64,000 nucleotides of DNA, taken from assembly GCF_002951615.1 (NCBI RefSeq), contig NZ_CP019062.1, positions 2,976,001 through 3,040,000 of the forward strand, written 5' to 3'. A model generated the notes under the pieces. The model had not been told where the DNA came from, did not search any database, and worked only from the letters and a program-made list of their open reading frames with translations. Made by a program: the position numbers and the translations under genes. Positions 27,850-36,736 of the stretch are shown in pieces. Origin of the DNA: Rahnella sikkimica (GTDB lineage: Bacteria; Pseudomonadota; Gammaproteobacteria; Enterobacterales; Enterobacteriaceae). The first letter of the stretch is position 1, and every line of letters begins with the position of its first letter.

Positions 27850-28851
27850 ATGTCTGTTAAAGCGATTGCCGTAAATCCACAAGAACCATCCCGTTTTATC
27901 GCCATCGAACTGCCACAACCGGTGCCGGGCGAAAATGACCTGCTGGTGGAAGTGAAAGCCGTTTCGATTAACCCGGTCGACACCAAAGTGCATAAAGGCG
28001 TGCAGAAAAGCGGCCTTGATACCCCAAAAATTCTGGGCTGGGATGCCAGCGGCATTGTGAAAGCCGTGGGCAGCGCGGTGAAAAACTTCAAAGCGGGCGA
28101 CGAGGTCTGGTACGCCGGTGACATCACCCGCTCCGGCAGCAATGCTTCAGAGCAACTGATCGACTCACGCATCGTCTCTCTCAAACCGAAATCCCTGAAC
28201 TGGGCGCAGGCCGCCGCCATGCCGCTGACTGCCCTGACCGCATGGGAAGCGCTGTTCGAACACCTTAAAATTCAGGATGCCTCGGGCGATAAAACGCTGC
28301 TGATTATCGGCGGTGCGGGTGGCGTCGGTTCGCTGGCGATCCCGTTTGCTTCGCTGCAAAGCAAAGTGAAAGTCATTGCGACCGCTTCGCGTCCGGAATC
28401 TGCGCAGTGGTGTCTGGATCGCGGTGCCGATCTGACCGTGAGCTACAAAGATCTGAAAGGTGAGCTGGCGAAATACGACATCAAACAGGTGGATTTTATA
28501 CTGTGCCTGAATGACACCGACGGTCACTGGGACGCGATTACCGATCTGATTGCGCCAATGGGCCACATCTGTACCATCGTTGAGAACGAACATCCGCTGG
28601 ATATGAACAAGCTGAAGCTGAAAAGCGCCGCGCTGCACTGGGAACTGATGTATACCCGCAGCATGTTCAATACGCCAGATATCGCGCAGCAGGGCGAGAT
28701 CCTGAAACAAGTCGCCGCGCGGGTGGATGAAGGTAAAGTCACCACCACGCTGAGCGAAACCCTGCACGGTCTGACCGTGGAAAGCATCGAGGCGGCTCAC
28801 GCGAAAGTGCTCGATGGTCACATGCAGGGCAAAGTCGTCGTCGCTTTCTGA
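27850..28851 (+). CDS. Zinc-type alcohol dehydrogenase-like protein (quinone oxidoreductase group)
   Basis: Medium-chain dehydrogenase/reductase, 333 aa. The N-terminal GroES-like domain (about 1-120: VSINPVDTKVHKG, LGWDASGIVKAVG) lacks the catalytic zinc cysteines of true alcohol dehydrogenases. The NADPH loop IIGGAGGVGSLAIPFA (about 154-170) follows the AxxGxxG type. It therefore resembles the NADPH:quinone reductase subgroup rather than a zinc alcohol dehydrogenase. ATG 27850 has GGAGG 8 nt upstream. It is probably induced through the divergent LysR regulator; substrate unknown. Confidence 0.87.
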   Translation: MSVKAIAVNPQEPSRFIAIELPQPVPGENDLLVEVKAVSINPVDTKVHKGVQKSGLDTPKILGWDASGIVKAVGSAVKNFKAGDEVWYAGDITRSGSNASEQLIDSRIVSLKPKSLNWAQAAAMPLTALTAWEALFEHLKIQDASGDKTLLIIGGAGGVGSLAIPFASLQSKVKVIATASRPESAQWCLDRGADLTVSYKDLKGELAKYDIKQVDFILCLNDTDGHWDAITDLIAPMGHICTIVENEHPLDMNKLKLKSAALHWELMYTRSMFNTPDIAQQGEILKQVAARVDEGKVTTTLSETLHGLTVESIEAAHAKVLDGHMQGKVVVAF

Positions 28852-28867
28852 CCCCGTCTGTAAAAGC

Positions 28868-28898
28868 AAAACCCCGCGATTTTCATGGCGGGGTTCTT
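28868..28898. terminator. Terminator between the oxidoreductase and DUF2950 genes
   Basis: AACCCCGC and GCGGGGTT pair around a 10-nt loop; moderate T content on both sides, placed between convergent genes. Confidence 0.75.
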
Positions 28899-28915
28899 TG
28901 CTTCAGTGCTTCCGG

Positions 28916-29773
28916 CTAGTCGCCGTCATCAACCTTTTGCCATTTCGCATCCGGATCAAACGCCGTCAGCGCCCGTGCTAAAGTATCGGTATCGGTTCCT
29001 AAATCCTGCTGATACACATCGCCCTGCTGGTTGATCATAAAACTGGTGATACCGGTATGACCATAAGAGACCGGCCACGCGATGAGCGCAAATCCCTGAG
29101 TCATTTTCCCGTTTTCGATGTAACTGTGCGCCCCGCCGCTGGCATTTCCGCCCTGCGCGGTCAGAATTCGGTAGTAGTAGCCGTGATAATCGGTGCCGGG
29201 CTGATCCTGACCGAAAACAGGCCCGAGCGGACTTGGTGCGTCACCCTCTTTAACCGGCCAGTACAATCCGTCGTGCTGCCCGTCAGTGCTGATAATCTTC
29301 TGCGCAAACTGCCCTGAGCCGAGCTGATATTCATGCTGCGCGTCGGCGTAAGCAGAAACCGCCTGAATCGCTGAAAGCTCATTGCGGCCAATGGTGCGGG
29401 TTTCAATTTCCGCCACACCCGCCACCATATCGAATTCCCAGCCCTGCGCCGTGCGTTTCATCGGGATCGGCAGTTGCCAGTTTTCTTCCCCGACGTTCAG
29501 ATGCGCAATATCACCCTGCTCGACAATTTTGTGGCTGACATTCCAGTCACGCAGAAAACGCGCGACCTCATCAGGATCCACGTTTTTTTGCGGTAAATAG
29601 ACTTGCCAGTCGTTGCCGAGAATTTTCCCCAGCGCCTTATCGTCATGCGCCTGCGTTGCGTTTACCAGCGCCTGCGCCGCCAGCTCCGGATGGGAAAACG
29701 CCTGCTGCGCAAATCCCGTCAGAGGCAGGGCAAGCAGGCTGGTGCAAATCACAATATTACGTAATGTCTTCAT
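28916..29773 (-). CDS. DUF2950 family exported protein
   Basis: A 285-residue secreted protein of unknown function. The signal peptide is MKTLRNIVICTSLLALPLTG, probably cut after GFA. The mature part has the features of DUF2950: FSHPELAAQALVNATQAHDD near the start, YHGYYYRILTAQGGNASGGAHSY in the middle and GYTGITSFMIN-like sequence (here YGHTGITSFMIN) near the end. It is 17 bp downstream of the DUF3300 gene with AGGAAAAGTC as ribosome site, so both are one operon. The pair recurs in other proteobacteria, to my knowledge without a defined role. Confidence 0.82.
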   Translation of the reverse strand: MKTLRNIVICTSLLALPLTGFAQQAFSHPELAAQALVNATQAHDDKALGKILGNDWQVYLPQKNVDPDEVARFLRDWNVSHKIVEQGDIAHLNVGEENWQLPIPMKRTAQGWEFDMVAGVAEIETRTIGRNELSAIQAVSAYADAQHEYQLGSGQFAQKIISTDGQHDGLYWPVKEGDAPSPLGPVFGQDQPGTDYHGYYYRILTAQGGNASGGAHSYIENGKMTQGFALIAWPVSYGHTGITSFMINQQGDVYQQDLGTDTDTLARALTAFDPDAKWQKVDDGD

Positions 29774-29790
29774 GACTTTTCCTCGTAGGC

Positions 29791-31344
29791 CTAGCGACGG
29801 TGCAAATGAACGGGTTCCGCGTTCGCCGGGCGTGCGTGCTGGAAGTTTTGCATCTGCTGGCGGCTCTGATTACCCCGCGATTGCTGCTGTTGCCATGACG
29901 GCGCGCGGCTCGAATTCCCGCTGAATGCCGTGCTGCGACTCATGTTACTGGCCTGATGGAAGTTTGGCCTTTGCGGCTGATTGCCGTTTTGTTGTCTGTT
30001 GAGTGCCTGATGCTGCTGTGGCAACTGGCGACCGGAAACCTGATGATTATCGGCTTGCATGGATGGCCTGCTGGCAGGAACGGCCCGGGGCGCAGGATGC
30101 GTGGCACCCGACAAATTTCCCTGATGGTTATTCATCACCGAAGCCGCCTGCTGACGCCGCTGATCCACGGTCTGCCCGCTCAGATTGTTTTGTGCGCCGC
30201 CACTGCCGTCAAAACCCCGGTAATTATTACGCTGCGCCACGTGGTTCAGCGCCTGATTTTGCGTCGCACCGCTCAGGTTTGCCCGGTTATTCGGTACACC
30301 CGCGTTGAAGGCCGGATTATGCTGCCAGCCTTGCGTCGCGCCTGAACCCGAATGGTTAACCGCGTTGTTGTTATTGCCGGATATCCGGTTGTAATTATTG
30401 ACGTTTACGTTGACGTAATTGTTGGAAGAACCGCCGTGATGGCCGTCGTCGTGATGATCGTCATGGTGGTCGTAATCGTCGTGATGATGATCATCGTCCC
30501 AGTCAATATTGCCGAAAATCGCGTACGTTGCCGCCACGCCAACGCCAAAACCGATGCCGGACGCCACGCCGTTCACAAACTGCTGACCCGGCGGCGGTGG
30601 CAGATACACCGGCGGATAAGCCGGTGTCGGCCATGCGCCGTAAACTACGTTCGGGTTATAGCTCGGTACGTAAACCACCTGTGGGTCGGCGGATTCAATA
30701 ATGATGGTCTGCTGCGCGGGCTGCGCATTAACGACGGTTGTGCTGCTGCCCTGCGCCGCCGGTTTCACCGTGACTTTCTGCTGCGGCGTGCTTTTCAGTG
30801 CCCCGCTCTTTTGCGCGACTTCGCGGAATTTCTGCACGGTGTCCATCACGTCACCGGGTTGCGCCAGAAACGCGTCCCCCAGATTTTGTACCCATGCCGG
30901 ATCTTCCCCCATCAGCGCCAGCAATTGCGGAAACGCCACCAGAGATTTCACGCTCGGATCCCAGGGCTCATTCGCTACGGCTTTCACGGCGGGATCTCCC
31001 TGACTCTGCGGATGATCGCGCGACCACTGCACGGCCTGGATCACGTTGGTCGGATAAGTAGATGCCATCAGCACCTGAGAAAGCAGGCTGTCAGGATAAA
31101 GCGCCACGGGCGCAACCCACTGATCGAGCTGAGCTTGTGTAAAAGCTGGAGGTGTAACGGGAGTGGCAGGCGGAGGAACGGTAACAGCAGCTGCCGCAAC
31201 GGGTGCAGGCGGTGCGGTCTGAACGGTGGTTTCAGCCTGACTGCGCACCGGAAACCAGCCCTGCATAAACATCACGCTGGCAAGCGCAAAAGCGCCAGCG
31301 CTGCACACGACTGCGATACCCCAGGGCTTGAATGATAAATTCAT
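29791..31344 (-). CDS. DUF3300 family envelope protein with His/Asp cluster and Asn/Gln-rich tail
   Basis: A 517-residue protein from ATG 31344 (AAGGTGA upstream). Residues 1-30 form a membrane anchor or uncleaved signal, 40-68 a Pro/Ala linker, and about 70-275 the DUF3300 domain (QLDQWVAPVALYPDSLLSQVLMASTYP split over 73-99, and DPQVVYVPSYNPNVVYG). Residues 281-303 are a run of Asp and His (10 His, 11 Asp) likely to bind metal. From 305 to the end the chain is low-complexity, rich in Asn, Gln, Ser and Arg, with three NLSG[AQ]T repeats (356, 387, 410). E. coli YacH has the same family domain. It heads an operon with the DUF2950 gene; function unknown. Confidence 0.82.
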   Translation of the reverse strand: MNLSFKPWGIAVVCSAGAFALASVMFMQGWFPVRSQAETTVQTAPPAPVAAAAVTVPPPATPVTPPAFTQAQLDQWVAPVALYPDSLLSQVLMASTYPTNVIQAVQWSRDHPQSQGDPAVKAVANEPWDPSVKSLVAFPQLLALMGEDPAWVQNLGDAFLAQPGDVMDTVQKFREVAQKSGALKSTPQQKVTVKPAAQGSSTTVVNAQPAQQTIIIESADPQVVYVPSYNPNVVYGAWPTPAYPPVYLPPPPGQQFVNGVASGIGFGVGVAATYAIFGNIDWDDDHHHDDYDHHDDHHDDGHHGGSSNNYVNVNVNNYNRISGNNNNAVNHSGSGATQGWQHNPAFNAGVPNNRANLSGATQNQALNHVAQRNNYRGFDGSGGAQNNLSGQTVDQRRQQAASVMNNHQGNLSGATHPAPRAVPASRPSMQADNHQVSGRQLPQQHQALNRQQNGNQPQRPNFHQASNMSRSTAFSGNSSRAPSWQQQQSRGNQSRQQMQNFQHARPANAEPVHLHRR

Positions 31345-31680
31345 TCGGATCACCTTAAAAAGCCTCAGCCGGAATGAGAGGCACAATGAATGAGTATAAT
31401 CGGACAAATAAAACTCAACGGACGCCACTCTATTTTTATTTCGCAAATGAGATTTACGCATAAAATGCGCAATAAAAACCCGGCTAACACTGAACCTGCC
31501 AACACTTTGATACCACGGCGATTTTTAATTCAGGCTGTTACAAGCTGAATTAATTAAATCCCGGCAAGGATGCAATCAGATGAATCCATTGATAATTATT
31601 TAAAATACACACACCACAATCATTCACCACATGAATAATAAACAGGTTTCTGCACGTTGAATGATAAATATAGCGGACAT
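31345..31680. other. A/T-rich intergenic region upstream of the DUF3300 gene
   Basis: 336 bp that should hold the DUF3300 promoter on the minus strand. It is A/T-rich, with no gene, no recognisable operator and no repeat that I could identify. Confidence 0.5.
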
Positions 31681-31711
31681 AAAAAAGCGCCTGTTTCGTA
31701 AAACAGACGCC
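31681..31711 (-). terminator. Terminator of nadR
   Basis: On the minus strand GCGTCTGTTT, loop TACG, AAACAGGCGC with one mismatch, then T6. It starts 23 bp past the nadR stop. Confidence 0.85.
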
Positions 31712-31733
31712 TGAGTTTTCCGGGAAAAACCGG

Positions 31734-32993
31734 TCAGTTCACATTCGGATCGTTCAACCGGCTGGTATCCGCAGCCAGCATGTTTCTCACTAAATCCACG
31801 CACTCGAGAAAACGCTGATCGTAGTCGGATGATTCAACGTGAACGTAATCCACATTATTCTGTTTCAGCATATCGATAAGCAGGTTCTGGAATGACATGC
31901 GATCGGTCGTACTGCCGAGACTGCGCAGGCCATCCGCCACCCACGGCGTGTTGTTTTCCAGTAAAATCACCAGGTCGAATTTGTATTCGTCCATCAGAGC
32001 CTGAACGAACGGATGCTCACGCCCTTCGTACTTTTTACAAAACGCCTGCGTCGTCAGAAAATCGGTATCAATAAACGCGACTTTATTGGCATATTTCACC
32101 GCAAAATCAATGTACTGCGCCTGACCGAGTGCGATTTTATCGTAGTCTGAATATTGCAGCGCCATTTCGTCGCCACCCAGATGTGAGAAGACGTAATCGC
32201 GGCCATATTCCCAGGCGCTGGTGGTGTTGAAGATATTAGCTAACTTGTTGACCAGGGTTGATTTTCCGCTGGATTCGCCGCCCAGAACCGCCACGGTGCG
32301 CACAAAAAATGGCTTCACTTCGGTTGGAATATAATCCCAGTAGCGGAAAGGATCCTGACGTATCTGACGGCCGCTGATATTCATGAATGAGCGTTTCGGG
32401 TCGATCAGCACCGTTTCAATCCCGAGATGTTCGCGGTACTGCGGCGCGTCGGCCTCTTCGCTGGAATAAATGGTATTGGGCTCAATGCCTTTCTGGCTCA
32501 TGAACTCTTTGATACCGCGTCCCCAGACATCCCAGCCGTGCGGATACGGCTCCATCCCTTCTTCATTGAAGGCATGGATACGGATGTTTTTCTGGTATTT
32601 GAACGTCTGCAATAACCAGCGCAATCGATCGCTGACCGTTGGCTGCTGAGACATCGAGCTGTTTTCAAAGAGTTCGCGGTCACGGGGCTCGTCATAGCCC
32701 ATGATGATATGGAGTTCATCGACCTGACTACAGGCGCGCTGAATCAGATAAATATGGCCGGTGTGCAGCGGATAAAACTTACCGAACACGACGCCGATAT
32801 TCTTCTCGCGGCGGGGAAATTCGAGATCAAGGAAGCGATGCAGCGCCTCCAGCTTTTGTGCGCTGGGGCTTTTTATCTTTGCATTCAACAACTGGCTGAG
32901 ATAACCCTTGGTCATCCCGCTGGCTTCCGCCACCTGCTGTAAGGTGCGTCCCTGTTGCTTGATGGCGGTTTTCAGATAATCGAACTGAGACAT
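31734..32993 (-). CDS. nadR: Trifunctional NAD biosynthesis regulator NadR
   Basis: NAD-sensing repressor with two enzyme activities, 419 aa (410 in E. coli). The N-terminal helix-turn-helix (about 13-35, RTLQQVAEASGMTKGYLSQ) binds NadR boxes. The NMN adenylyltransferase domain (VVFGKFYPLHTGHIYLI, about 63-230) is weak in E. coli. The C-terminal ribosylnicotinamide kinase has a P-loop GGESSGKST. It lies downstream of radA (86-bp gap). A NadR-type operator sits in that gap, beside the ribosome site AAGGA. Confidence 0.97.
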   Translation of the reverse strand: MSQFDYLKTAIKQQGRTLQQVAEASGMTKGYLSQLLNAKIKSPSAQKLEALHRFLDLEFPRREKNIGVVFGKFYPLHTGHIYLIQRACSQVDELHIIMGYDEPRDRELFENSSMSQQPTVSDRLRWLLQTFKYQKNIRIHAFNEEGMEPYPHGWDVWGRGIKEFMSQKGIEPNTIYSSEEADAPQYREHLGIETVLIDPKRSFMNISGRQIRQDPFRYWDYIPTEVKPFFVRTVAVLGGESSGKSTLVNKLANIFNTTSAWEYGRDYVFSHLGGDEMALQYSDYDKIALGQAQYIDFAVKYANKVAFIDTDFLTTQAFCKKYEGREHPFVQALMDEYKFDLVILLENNTPWVADGLRSLGSTTDRMSFQNLLIDMLKQNNVDYVHVESSDYDQRFLECVDLVRNMLAADTSRLNDPNVN

Positions 32994-33005
32994 ACCCTGT
33001 CCTTA

Positions 33006-33023
33006 TGTTTGCTTTACTAAACA
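33006..33023 (-). promoter_or_regulatory. NadR-type operator in front of nadR
   Basis: TGTTTG-CTTTAC-TAAACA (plus strand) matches the E. coli NadR box TGTTTA-N6-TAAACA at 11 of 12 arm bases. A further TAAACA half-site is at 33032-33037. The site begins 12 bp before the nadR start codon and just upstream of its ribosome site, a position that would block initiation from a promoter in the radA-nadR gap. Confidence 0.7.
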
Positions 33024-33079
33024 AAAATAGCTAAACAAAAAATAACACAAAGACAGGGATAAAAGACACCCGGCAACCG

Positions 33080-34462
33080 TTACAAATCGTCGAGGATTGC
33101 CAGCGCATCGGCCAGTTTTTTGACTCCAAACACCTGCATTCCGGCAGGGACTTTTTTCGGCACGTTGGCATGCGGCACAATAGCGCGTTTAAATCCGTGC
33201 TTCGCCGCTTCGGTGATACGTTCCTGACCGCTGGGTACCGGACGGATTTCCCCCGCAAGCCCCACTTCGCCAAACACCACCAAATCGTGTGGTAACGGGC
33301 GGTCACGCAGGCTGGAGACCAGGGACAGCAACAGCGCGAGATCTGCGCTGGTTTCCGTCACTTTCACGCCGCCCACGACGTTCACAAACACGTCCTGATC
33401 CGCCATCTGCAAACCGCCGTGACGGTGCAGAACCGCCAGCAGAATCGCCAGCCGGTTTTGCTCGAGCCCGACGGCTACGCGACGCGGATTGCCCATCATT
33501 GAGTGATCTACCAGCGCCTGCACTTCAACCAGCAAGGGCCGCGTCCCTTCCCACAGCACCATCACCGAACTGCCCGACGTAATTTCATCGCCACGGCTCA
33601 GGAAAATAGCAGACGGATTACTGACTTCGCGCAGACCCTGTTCGGTCATGGCGAATACACCCAGTTCATTCACGGCGCCGAAGCGGTTTTTATGGCTGCG
33701 CAAGGTACGGAAACGGGAGTCGGCATCGCCGTCGAGCAGAACGGAACAGTCGATGCAGTGTTCGAGCACTTTCGGGCCAGCCAGCGAGCCGTCTTTGGTG
33801 ACGTGGCCGACCATCACGATCGCCACGCCGCGCGTTTTTGCAAAGCGGGTGAGATAGGCGGCGGTTTCGCGCACCTGTGCGACCGTGCCCGGCGATGACT
33901 GAATGTCCGCCATATGCATCACCTGAATGGAGTCGATCACCATCAGTTTCGGCTGTTCTTTGTCAGCAATTTCGCAGATTTGTTCGATGCTGGTTTCCGA
34001 CAACATATTCATGTTCGACGTCGGTAAACCCAGACGGTGCGCGCGCATCGCCACCTGTTGCAGTGATTCTTCCCCGGTGACGTAGAGGGTTTTCATGTGT
34101 TCGCTGAGGTGACACAAAATTTGCAGCAACAGCGTACTTTTCCCCGCGCCCGGATTACCGCCGATAAGAATTGCACTTCCGGGCACCACGCCGCCGCCCA
34201 GCACGCGGTCGAATTCCTTGAAACCGGTGCTGAAACGCGGAAGTTCATCGAGGCTGATATCAGAGAGTTTTTGCACACGGCTGACGCCCGCATCACCCGC
34301 GTAACCGGTCAGACGCTCGTTGCGCGCAACAGTCGGGGAAGCCGCTAAACGGATTTCAGTAATGCTGTTCCAGGCCTGACACGCACTGCACTGCCCCTGC
34401 CAGCGCGGATAATCTGCGCCACATTCATTACACACAAATGCACGTTTTGCTGCTTTCGCCAC
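33080..34462 (-). CDS. radA: DNA repair protein RadA
   Basis: RecA-like branch-migration helicase, 460 aa as in E. coli. An N-terminal C4 zinc finger (CNECGADYPRWQGQCSAC, residues about 10-28) is followed by the ATPase domain with Walker A GGNPGAGKST, the RadA-specific SHKNRFGAVNE motif and a C-terminal Lon-protease-like domain (EVGLAGEIRPVPSGQERI). It lies between serB and nadR on one strand, an order shared with E. coli. An ERIC element separates it from serB, so it may be transcribed with serB through that repeat or from its own start. Confidence 0.98.
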   Translation of the reverse strand: MAKAAKRAFVCNECGADYPRWQGQCSACQAWNSITEIRLAASPTVARNERLTGYAGDAGVSRVQKLSDISLDELPRFSTGFKEFDRVLGGGVVPGSAILIGGNPGAGKSTLLLQILCHLSEHMKTLYVTGEESLQQVAMRAHRLGLPTSNMNMLSETSIEQICEIADKEQPKLMVIDSIQVMHMADIQSSPGTVAQVRETAAYLTRFAKTRGVAIVMVGHVTKDGSLAGPKVLEHCIDCSVLLDGDADSRFRTLRSHKNRFGAVNELGVFAMTEQGLREVSNPSAIFLSRGDEITSGSSVMVLWEGTRPLLVEVQALVDHSMMGNPRRVAVGLEQNRLAILLAVLHRHGGLQMADQDVFVNVVGGVKVTETSADLALLLSLVSSLRDRPLPHDLVVFGEVGLAGEIRPVPSGQERITEAAKHGFKRAIVPHANVPKKVPAGMQVFGVKKLADALAILDDL

Positions 34463-34492
34463 AACTTACCTCTTTGAACATAATAGAAATTG

Positions 34493-34617
34493 ATACCCTA
34501 AATAATTCGGGTTGCATCAAGGCGGCAAGAGAACGAATCCCGATGAGCTTACACAAGTAAGTGATTCGGGTGAGCGAACGTAGCCAACACAGAGGCAATC
34601 TGAAGTATGACGGGTAT
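34493..34617. repeat. ERIC element (enterobacterial repetitive intergenic consensus), copy 1
   Basis: 125 bp with ATACCC at one end and GGGTAT at the other. The core GAGCTTACACAAGTAAGTGA and the following GGGTGAGCGA match the ERIC consensus closely; from memory 20 of 22 bases agree with the classical ERIC2 sequence. The element is an imperfect long palindrome that can fold in RNA. It fills the serB-radA gap and its last base is the first base of the serB stop complement. Confidence 0.9.
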
Positions 34618-35582
34618 TAAGACTGACTGCCGCTGAGAATGCATAACACCCCTAAAAGATCGGCATGACGGATGCACACGGAAGCCTGTTCATACACTTT
34701 CGGTTTCGCGTGATAAGCAATGCCCATCCCCGCAACGGCCATCATTTTGAGGTCGTTCGCGCCATCGCCGATTGCGATAGTTTGCTCCTGAGAAATGCCC
34801 AGTTTTTCCGCCAGTTTTAACAGCGTATCGGCTTTGTATTGGGCATCAACAATCGGCCCGATCACCCGCCCGGTGAGTTTACCGTCGCGGACTTCCAGCT
34901 CATTCGCTGCCACATCCACCAGATTCAGCCGGTCACGCAAGTATTCGGCGTAATACGTAAAACCACCGGACGCAATCGCCACATGCCAGCCCGCTTCCTG
35001 CAGGCGCTGCACCATCACGGTCAGGCCCGGCATCAGCGGTAACGTCTGGCGCACCTGTTCAAGGATCCCGGCATCGGCATCTTTGAGCGTCGCAACGCGC
35101 TGACGCAGGCTGGCGGAGAAATCCAGCTCGCCGCGCATCGCACGCTCGGTGACTTCTGCTACCTGCACACCGACGCCCGCCAGTTTGGCAATTTCGTCGA
35201 TGCATTCAATCTCAATCGCGGTAGAATCCATGTCCATAACCAGCAGGCCAGGCGTTCGCAGGTAAGGCACTTTACCCAACTGGGCGACATCGAATTCAAA
35301 AGATTCGGCCAGAACTTGTGCGTCGGAGGTCAGTGAACCCGCCAGACGAACAACCTGATAACCTTCTACTGCCCATGCACTGACAATGACCAGAGCACGG
35401 CCTAAGTGGCGCTGGAAAAGCGTAATGCTCGTTTTATCCAGTTTTCTACCATAGAGCAGCCATCCGGTGTGTCCCGCCCGGTAATCGAGTGGCATGACTT
35501 CATCACCGCTCAGTGAAAGGGGAAGTCCCGGCCATTGATGGATCTCCGCAGGAAGATCGCAATAGGTCAGACTGTTTGGCAT
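34617..35582 (-). CDS. serB: Phosphoserine phosphatase SerB
   Basis: Final enzyme of serine biosynthesis, 321 aa (322 in E. coli). The N-terminal third is the ACT-like region; the C-terminal HAD domain has the nucleophile motif VMDMDSTAIEIECIDEIA, the AIASGGFTYYAEYL loop and the GDGANDLKMM metal site. ATG 35582 follows GGAG at 6 nt. It is divergent from ytjB (150 bp) and first in the serB-radA-nadR order. Its TAA stop coincides with the boundary of an ERIC element. Confidence 0.98.
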   Translation of the reverse strand: MPNSLTYCDLPAEIHQWPGLPLSLSGDEVMPLDYRAGHTGWLLYGRKLDKTSITLFQRHLGRALVIVSAWAVEGYQVVRLAGSLTSDAQVLAESFEFDVAQLGKVPYLRTPGLLVMDMDSTAIEIECIDEIAKLAGVGVQVAEVTERAMRGELDFSASLRQRVATLKDADAGILEQVRQTLPLMPGLTVMVQRLQEAGWHVAIASGGFTYYAEYLRDRLNLVDVAANELEVRDGKLTGRVIGPIVDAQYKADTLLKLAEKLGISQEQTIAIGDGANDLKMMAVAGMGIAYHAKPKVYEQASVCIRHADLLGVLCILSGSQS

Positions 35583-35732
35583 GATGGCTCCGGTAGATTG
35601 TTTTGTTATAAACGACGGTTCATAAAACGAGTGAAAAGGCAGAGGTAACGCCGGGTAAAACGAGGCATCAAGCTACCCTATCGCTACCGCTTCTGGCAAC
35701 ATTAAAGTCATCGAAAATCGCAAGGAAACAGA

Positions 35733-36521
35733 ATGGCCAAGGCCAAACTAAAATTTCGCCTGCACCGCGCCGCTATCGTACTGATAAGCCTGGCGTTATT
35801 AGTCATTCTGATGCAAGGCGCATCCTATTTCAGCCTGGGACATCAACTGGCGCGTTCCACTCAGGTGGAGCAACTCGCCCAGACACTCGCGAAGCAGGTG
35901 GCGTTTTCACTCGCGCCACTGATGGACAGCGACAATGATGGCGCTGATATCGCGCAAATTTCCACTATTTTGAGTCAGCTTACCGATGGCAGTCGCATTC
36001 TTGATGCCAGCGTTTATGAATCCGACGGCTCTCTGGTGGCCCATGCGGGCGAGCAGGTGCCGGTGCGCGACCGGTTATCGCTGGACGGTAAGCGCGCGGG
36101 CAGCTATTTCAATCATCAGATTGTGGTGCCGATAGAAGATAAAAATGGCCCGAGCGGGTTCTTGCGTATTACGCTCGATACCCATGTGCTGGCGACGGAA
36201 TCCAAGCAGGTCGATAACACCACCAACCTGCTGCGCCTGATGATGCTTGCGGCATTGGGTGTCGGGATCATTCTGGCGCGCACATTGTTGCAAGGCCGCC
36301 GTTCGCGCTGGCAGCAATCTCCGTTCCTGCTGACCGCCAGTAAACCGGTGAAAGAAGATGATGAGCAGGAAGAAGAGACGGACGAATTCGGCCCGCCGCC
36401 GGTGCTGAATATTCCTGAGCCGGAAGCCGGCGTTGCCGAGGTAAAACCGGCCACAGAAGCGCAAACCAAAGAAGCGGCTCAGGCCGCCTACCGCAGCCTG
36501 AAACGCAGCCGGCCTAAGTGA
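35733..36521 (+). CDS. ytjB: Membrane protein YtjB (Smp family)
   Basis: Inner-membrane protein of unknown function, 262 aa. A transmembrane helix (residues about 13-34) is followed by a periplasmic domain (about 35-170, with the conserved GKRAGSYFNHQIVVPIEDKNGPSGFLRITLDTH split across two blocks), a second helix (about 165-185) and a cytosolic tail (TLLQGRRSRWQQSPFLLTAS). E. coli YtjB has 214 aa; the extra length is an acidic and proline-rich C-terminal extension (from about 210). ATG 35733 follows AAGGA. Convergent with deoD. Confidence 0.93.
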   Translation: MAKAKLKFRLHRAAIVLISLALLVILMQGASYFSLGHQLARSTQVEQLAQTLAKQVAFSLAPLMDSDNDGADIAQISTILSQLTDGSRILDASVYESDGSLVAHAGEQVPVRDRLSLDGKRAGSYFNHQIVVPIEDKNGPSGFLRITLDTHVLATESKQVDNTTNLLRLMMLAALGVGIILARTLLQGRRSRWQQSPFLLTASKPVKEDDEQEEETDEFGPPPVLNIPEPEAGVAEVKPATEAQTKEAAQAAYRSLKRSRPK

Positions 36522-36683
36522 TTCAGGACTCACGGAAAGTGAGTCGACCAGGCTATGCATAGCTAAATGCATAGCTAATTTCATACAAAAAAGACATCCC
36601 TGAAAACATAACGCTCTATATTTTATAGATATTATTGATAGTAACTCTCACCCTTCTTTCAATAAACACACAAAAACGCATAG

Positions 36684-36713
36684 CAAAACGGGCACCTTTC
36701 GGCGCCCGTTTTC
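36684..36713. terminator. Terminator at the end of the deo operon (and ytjB)
   Basis: AAAACGGGC and GCCCGTTTT pair around a short loop; T runs on both strands between convergent deoD and ytjB. Confidence 0.88.
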
Positions 36714-36736
36714 GTGTCTGCAATAATCAGCAGAAT

